Shown here: in pieces, positions 60,330-64,000 of the stretch | Layout: each line of letters opens with the position of its first letter | Position numbering within the stretch: the stretch's first letter is position 1 | NCBI GenBank assembly: GCA_963711035.1 | Contig: CAVQCN010000001.1 | Location: 744,001 to 808,000, forward strand | Direction: 5' to 3' | DNA: 64,000 nucleotides | Origin: WHTK01 sp963711035 | Lineage (GTDB): Bacteria > Chloroflexota > Dehalococcoidia > DSTF01 > WHTK01 | The notes under the pieces: model-generated | The model's input: only the letters and a program-made list of their open reading frames with translations | The model's database searches: none | What the model was told of the DNA's origin: nothing | Translations under genes and position numbers: made by a program

Positions 60330-62089
60330 CCGACCCGACTGCTCACGCCCTGCGCGTCTACGTCGGCGCCTTCGCCGACGAGCTGGTGCGCGCCGGCGTC
60401 ACCGACGTCTGCATCTGCCCCGGCTCCCGCTCGACACCGCTGGCCATCGTCCTCAAGCAGCAGCCCGGCCTGCGCACCTGGATGCACTACGACGAGCGCT
60501 CCGCGGCCTACTACGCCCTCGGCATGGCGCGCGGCTACCACCGGCCCGTTGCCATCGTCGCCACGTCCGGCACTGCCGTCGTCAACTTCGCGCCCGCGGT
60601 GGCGGAAGCGCGGTTCGGCGCCGTACCACTGCTGGTGCTGACGGCCGACCGCCCCGCCGAGCTGCGCGGCATCGGCTCCACGCAGACCATCGACCAGAAC
60701 CGCCTCTACGGCAGCAACGCCAAGTGGTCGGAAGAGATGCTCCTGCCGGAAGCAACGCCCGCCGCCGAACGCTACGTGCGCGCCATCGCCGACCGCGCCG
60801 TCGCGACGGCCCTCAGCGCGCCGTGCGGCCCCGTCCACCTCAATTTCCCCTTCCGCGAGCCGCTGGTCCCGGCGCCGCCTGACGCGAATGCGACGTCGCC
60901 CGCCGGCCTGCCTCCCGCCGTGAGCGTCACTCCGACAGCGAACCGCCCGACCGTCGAGGAACTGGCGCCCATCGCTGCGCAGGTGCTCGACGCGCGCCGC
61001 GGCCTCGTCGTCTGCGGGCCGCAGGACTACCCGGCGTTTCCCGGCGCGGCGCTGCGCTTGGCCGAGGCCGCCGGCTACCCGCTGCTGGCCGACGTGCTCT
61101 CGCAGACGCGTTGCGGGCTCGGCGACGGCCACGTCATCGACAACTTCGACGCCTTCCTACGCGACGCCGCCACGGCCGAAGGGCTGGCGCCCGACCTCGT
61201 CCTGCGCTTTGGCGCCACACCGGTCTCGAAGCCGCTGAGTCAGTACCTCGAACGCAACGCGGGCGTGGCTCAGATCGTCGTCAGTGACGAGGGCACCTGG
61301 ACGGACCCGCAGCAGACCGCTTCCGCCATGGTCCGGGCGGACGCCACCGCCTTCTGCGAGACGCTGACCGCGGCGCTACAAAGCCGTATCGAGCCTGACC
61401 TCGGCTGGTTGAACCGCTGGCGAGCGGCGCGCGACGCGACGGCCGCCTCGACCGAGGCGTCGTTACGAAACGAAGCGCAACTCTCCGAACCGAGCGTCTT
61501 TCAGCGCCTGCCCGCGCTGCTGCCGGACGAGGCGATCGTCTTCGCCGGCAACAGCATGCCCGTGCGCGACCTGGACAGTTTCGTGGCGCGAGACGAGAAG
61601 GCGCTGCGCTTCCTGGCCAACCGCGGCGCCAGCGGCATCGACGGCGTCACGTCGACGGCGCTGGGCGTTGCCGCAGCGACCGGCAAGCCGGTCGTCCTGA
61701 CCATCGGCGACCTGTCGTTCTACCACGATATGAATGGGCTGCTGGCGGCGCGCCGCTATGGCGACGAGCTCAACCTCACCATCGTCCTGATCAACAACGA
61801 CGGCGGCGGCATCTTCTCCTTCCTGCCGCAGCAAACCGAGGTGCCGGACGTGTTCGAGGACCTCTTCGGCACACCACACGGCCTCGATTTCCGCCACGCC
61901 GCCGCGCTCTACGGCCTCGATTACACGCTCGCGCAGTCGCCGGCCGATTTCGACGCTGCCGTCTCAGCGTCGGTGAGCCGCCGAGGCGTCAGTATCGTCG
62001 AGGTGCAGACGCAGCGCGACGAGAACCTGAGCTATCACGGCCTGATCTGGCGCAACGTGCGTGAAGCGCTGGCCGCCGCGAGGTCCTGA
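60308..62089 (+). CDS. menD: 2-succinyl-5-enolpyruvyl-6-hydroxy-3-cyclohexene-1-carboxylate synthase
   Basis: Thiamine diphosphate enzyme that adds 2-oxoglutarate to isochorismate with loss of CO2 and pyruvate later. The 593-residue protein has CICPGSRSTPLAIVL, MHYDERSAAYYALGMARG (cofactor Glu), the pyrophosphate motif LTIGDLSFYHDMNGLLAA and INNDGGGIFSFLP. All are standard for MenD. It begins inside the end of menF and its stop overlaps the following ATG (TGATG). Confidence 0.95.
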   Translation: MGAAPEVTDPTAHALRVYVGAFADELVRAGVTDVCICPGSRSTPLAIVLKQQPGLRTWMHYDERSAAYYALGMARGYHRPVAIVATSGTAVVNFAPAVAEARFGAVPLLVLTADRPAELRGIGSTQTIDQNRLYGSNAKWSEEMLLPEATPAAERYVRAIADRAVATALSAPCGPVHLNFPFREPLVPAPPDANATSPAGLPPAVSVTPTANRPTVEELAPIAAQVLDARRGLVVCGPQDYPAFPGAALRLAEAAGYPLLADVLSQTRCGLGDGHVIDNFDAFLRDAATAEGLAPDLVLRFGATPVSKPLSQYLERNAGVAQIVVSDEGTWTDPQQTASAMVRADATAFCETLTAALQSRIEPDLGWLNRWRAARDATAASTEASLRNEAQLSEPSVFQRLPALLPDEAIVFAGNSMPVRDLDSFVARDEKALRFLANRGASGIDGVTSTALGVAAATGKPVVLTIGDLSFYHDMNGLLAARRYGDELNLTIVLINNDGGGIFSFLPQQTEVPDVFEDLFGTPHGLDFRHAAALYGLDYTLAQSPADFDAAVSASVSRRGVSIVEVQTQRDENLSYHGLIWRNVREALAAARS

Positions 62090-62928
62090 TGCGCATCGCG
62101 GTCAACGGCGTCCACCTCAACGTGGAGCAGGCCGGCTCAGGCCCCGCGGTGCTGCTCCTGCACGGCTTCACCGGCAGCAGCGCCACCTGGCGCTCGTTCC
62201 AGGATCGCTGGGCCGGCTTCCGCACAATCGCCGTCGACGTCATCGGCCACGGCGAGTCCGACTCGCCACCCGACGCGTCGCGTTACACGATGAGCGCATG
62301 CATCGACGACCTGACGGCGCTGCTCGACCAGCTGAGCATCGAGAAGGCCGGCGTCCTCGGCTATTCGATGGGCGGTCGCATCGCCCTGCGCTTTGCCCTG
62401 GCACGGCGGCAGCGTCTCTGGGGCCTGGTGCTGGAAAGCGCCTCACCCGGCATCGCCGCGGCCGAGGACCGCGAGGCGCGGGTGCGTAGCGACGCGAAGC
62501 TGGCCGAGAACCTGGAGCGTGACGGCCTGGAAGCGTTCATCGACTACTGGCAGTCCATCTCGATGTGGGCCAGCCAGGCGCGTCTGCCGCGCGAGAAGCA
62601 TGAATCGCTGCGCCGCCAGCGTCTGCATAACTCGGCCACCGGCCTAGCCAACAGTCTGCGCGGCATGGGCGCCGGCGCCGACGAGGACGTGTTCGACCGC
62701 GTCGGCGAGCTGACGATGCCATCGCTGCTCATCGCCGGTGCGCTGGACGCGCGCTACGCCGAGACGAGCCGGCGCATGGCCGCCGCCATGTCGCACGCAG
62801 AGCTGCGCATCGTAGAGAACGCCGGCCACGCCGTGCACTTCGAGGAGCCGGACCAGTTCGCCGAAGCGGTGACGGCCTTCCTGCGCCGCCACGCGCCTTC
62901 GCCTGCAACATCGAGCAAGGGGGCCTGA
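62089..62928 (+). CDS. menH: 2-succinyl-6-hydroxy-2,4-cyclohexadiene-1-carboxylate synthase
   Basis: Alpha/beta-fold lyase that removes pyruvate from the MenD product. The 279-residue protein has the oxyanion LLLHGFTGSSATW, nucleophile GYSMGGRIALRF, an acid Asp in LIAGALDARYAET and the His in VENAGHAVHFEEP. Identity as MenH comes from motif fit and position between menD and menB; by sequence alone, other hydrolases share these features. The ATG overlaps the menD stop and the next gene starts two bases after its TGA. Confidence 0.87.
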   Translation: MRIAVNGVHLNVEQAGSGPAVLLLHGFTGSSATWRSFQDRWAGFRTIAVDVIGHGESDSPPDASRYTMSACIDDLTALLDQLSIEKAGVLGYSMGGRIALRFALARRQRLWGLVLESASPGIAAAEDREARVRSDAKLAENLERDGLEAFIDYWQSISMWASQARLPREKHESLRRQRLHNSATGLANSLRGMGAGADEDVFDRVGELTMPSLLIAGALDARYAETSRRMAAAMSHAELRIVENAGHAVHFEEPDQFAEAVTAFLRRHAPSPATSSKGA

Positions 62929-62929
62929 G

Positions 62930-63748
62930 ATGCCGATCGCCTGGGAATCGCAGCACGACTACACCGACATCCTCTACGACTACGCCGAGGGCATTGCCAA
63001 AATCACGATCAACCGCCCCGAGGTTCGCAACGCCTTCCGGCCCCAGACCGTCTTCGAGCTGGGCGACGCCTTCCGCCGCGCCCACGAAGACGACCGCGTC
63101 GGCGTGATCATCCTGACGGGCGCCGGCAAGCAGGCGTTCTGCTCCGGCGGCGACCAGAAGATTCGCGGCCACGGCGGCTACGTCGGCGACGACGGCGTGC
63201 CGCGGCTCAACATTCTCGAGGTGCAGCGCCAGATCCGCACGATCCCGAAGCCCGTCGTCGCCATGATCGCCGGTTACGCCATCGGCGGCGGCCACGTGCT
63301 GCATGTGGTCTGCGACCTGAGCATCGCCGCCGACAACGCCATCTTCGGCCAGACCGGACCGAAGGTAGGCAGCTTCGACGCCGGCTACGGCTCCACGCTG
63401 CTGGCGCGCAACGTCGGCCAGAAGAAGGCGAAGGAGATCTGGTTCCTCTGCCGCCAGTACAACGCCCAGCAAGCGCTCGATATGGGCCTGGTGAACGCGG
63501 TCGTGCCGCTGGACCGCCTCGAAGAGGAGACGGTGCAGTGGTGCCGCGAGATGCTGGAGATGAGCCCGCTGGCGCTGCGCTTCCTCAAGGCCGCCTTCAA
63601 CGCCGACACGGACGGCTACGCCGGCCTGCAGCAGTTCGCCGGCGACGCCACCCTCCTCTACTACCTGACGGACGAGGCCAAGGAAGGACGCAACGCCTTC
63701 GTCGAGAAGCGCAAGCCGGACTTCTCCGCCTACCCGCGCTTCCCGTGA
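62930..63748 (+). CDS. menB: 1,4-dihydroxy-2-naphthoyl-CoA synthase
   Basis: Crotonase-fold ring-closing enzyme acting on o-succinylbenzoyl-CoA. The 272-residue protein has ITINRPEVRNAFRPQT, FCSGGDQKIRG, VAMIAGYAIGGGHVLHVVCD and QTGPKVGSFDAGYG, the last being a MenB marker. The C-terminal YPRFP tail is typical. It starts two bases after menH with aagggggcctgag ahead. menC, menE and menA are not in this window and may lie past the right edge or elsewhere. Confidence 0.96.
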   Translation: MPIAWESQHDYTDILYDYAEGIAKITINRPEVRNAFRPQTVFELGDAFRRAHEDDRVGVIILTGAGKQAFCSGGDQKIRGHGGYVGDDGVPRLNILEVQRQIRTIPKPVVAMIAGYAIGGGHVLHVVCDLSIAADNAIFGQTGPKVGSFDAGYGSTLLARNVGQKKAKEIWFLCRQYNAQQALDMGLVNAVVPLDRLEEETVQWCREMLEMSPLALRFLKAAFNADTDGYAGLQQFAGDATLLYYLTDEAKEGRNAFVEKRKPDFSAYPRFP

Positions 63749-63796
63749 TCGAGGTGTCGGCCTTCAGCTTTCAGCGCTCGACAGCCCGAAGTACGG

Positions 63797-63829
63797 CCTT
63801 TGCGAGGAGCGCAGCGACGAAGCAATCTC
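63797..63829 (+). repeat. Dispersed gcgaggagcgcagcga-type repeat
   Basis: tttgcgaggagcgcagcgac, then gaagcaatctc, matches the left end of the unit at 50706 and belongs to the same gtcattgcgag family. It lies about 50 bases after menB, just before the G-rich repeat. Confidence 0.7.
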
Positions 63830-63884
63830 TCAATCGCCCACATGGCACCGATGCTTCAGAGCTCAGCGTCTGTCCTCGTACAAG

Positions 63885-63976
63885 CAGGGGTAGTGGGGGC
63901 GAAGCCCCTGCGCGGGGAGCCTGGGGGGTGTCCCCCCAGTTCTCTCTAAAGAGTGGGGTGGGGGCGAGCGACGCGA
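63885..63976 (+). repeat. G-rich dispersed repeat, copy C
   Basis: caggggtagtgggggcgaag is followed by cccctgcgcggggagcctgg and a ggggggtgtcccccc hairpin, aligning with copy A over about 80 bases and with copy B on the other strand. It may continue past the window edge. Confidence 0.8.
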
Positions 63977-64000
63977 AAGCGGCGCAAAGCAAACGCGGCA

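Noticed and set aside
59702..61132. A 476-codon minus-strand frame opposite menF/menD
   Set aside because: Shadow of two clearly recognised menaquinone genes.
63771..63992. Short frame with proline-rich translation at the right edge
   Set aside because: Lies in the G-rich and gcgaggagcgcagcga repeats; the match to similar frames at 7091-7300 reflects repeated DNA, not a protein family.
1..64000. tRNA, rRNA, CRISPR or phage features
   Set aside because: Read both strands for cloverleaf-like stems, 20-40 base direct repeats and transposase or integrase motifs; none was convincing. This is by eye and a covariance search would be needed to exclude a tRNA.

Overview
The window is GC-rich bacterial DNA with closely packed genes on both strands. 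I saw no rRNA, tRNA, CRISPR array, transposase or phage gene. The gene content suggests a heterotrophic member of the Chloroflexota (Dehalococcoidia/SAR202-like) or a similarly oxidative relative. This rests on the mix of families: several luciferase-like flavin/F420 oxidoreductases, many MetE-like zinc proteins, ring-cleavage dioxygenases, CaiB-type CoA transferases, Tat-type lipoprotein solute binders and a menaquinone operon. The taxonomic call is an inference from family content, not from a marker gene.

Layout. 1-1.6 kb: NAD salvage (pncA, pncB running off the left edge). 1.8-10.7 kb: a membrane-anchored phosphodiester glycosidase-like protein, a CoA transferase, an operon-like set (luciferase-like monooxygenase, esterase, HpcH/HpaI aldolase), a DHA2 exporter and a hydrolase. 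11-31 kb: a catabolic island with four MetE-like paralogues (one broken by two frameshifts), a LigB-type dioxygenase with divergent LysR regulator, a bicupin, a TauD/TfdA oxygenase, two medium-chain dehydrogenases, MsrB, an intradiol dioxygenase, an amidohydrolase, a fused double CoA transferase and an MFS importer. 31-42.8 kb: a Pht5/NMT1-like binding protein, an orphan ABC ATPase, a HIBADH-type dehydrogenase, a frameshifted alcohol dehydrogenase, a sugar isomerase plus F420-type oxidoreductase pair, ferredoxin-like protein, PPK2, methyltransferase, EthD protein and a ThDP enzyme. 43-46.6 kb: two tandem Tat lipoproteins of the family 5 peptide-binding class. 46.6-58 kb: gluconokinase, a secreted proline/threonine-repeat protein, carboxymuconolactone decarboxylase-like proteins, another luciferase-like enzyme, CDGSH protein, lactonase-like hydrolase, two ketopantoate reductase-like genes (one frameshifted), hydrolase, aldo/keto reductase, degenerate receiver and a second LigB dioxygenase. 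58.3-63.7 kb: a TetR regulator followed by the overlapping menaquinone genes menF-menD-menH-menB.

How the genes may work together: the chromosome segment looks built to take up small organics, oxygenate them, open aromatic rings by extradiol and intradiol routes, activate the products as CoA thioesters and cleave them. The four MetE-like proteins keep the zinc ligands of cobalamin-independent methionine synthase but are only about 385-405 residues long, so they may be alkyl or methyl transferases for a thiol acceptor.

Three families of dispersed non-coding repeats lie between genes, and five single-base frameshifts interrupt four otherwise intact genes.
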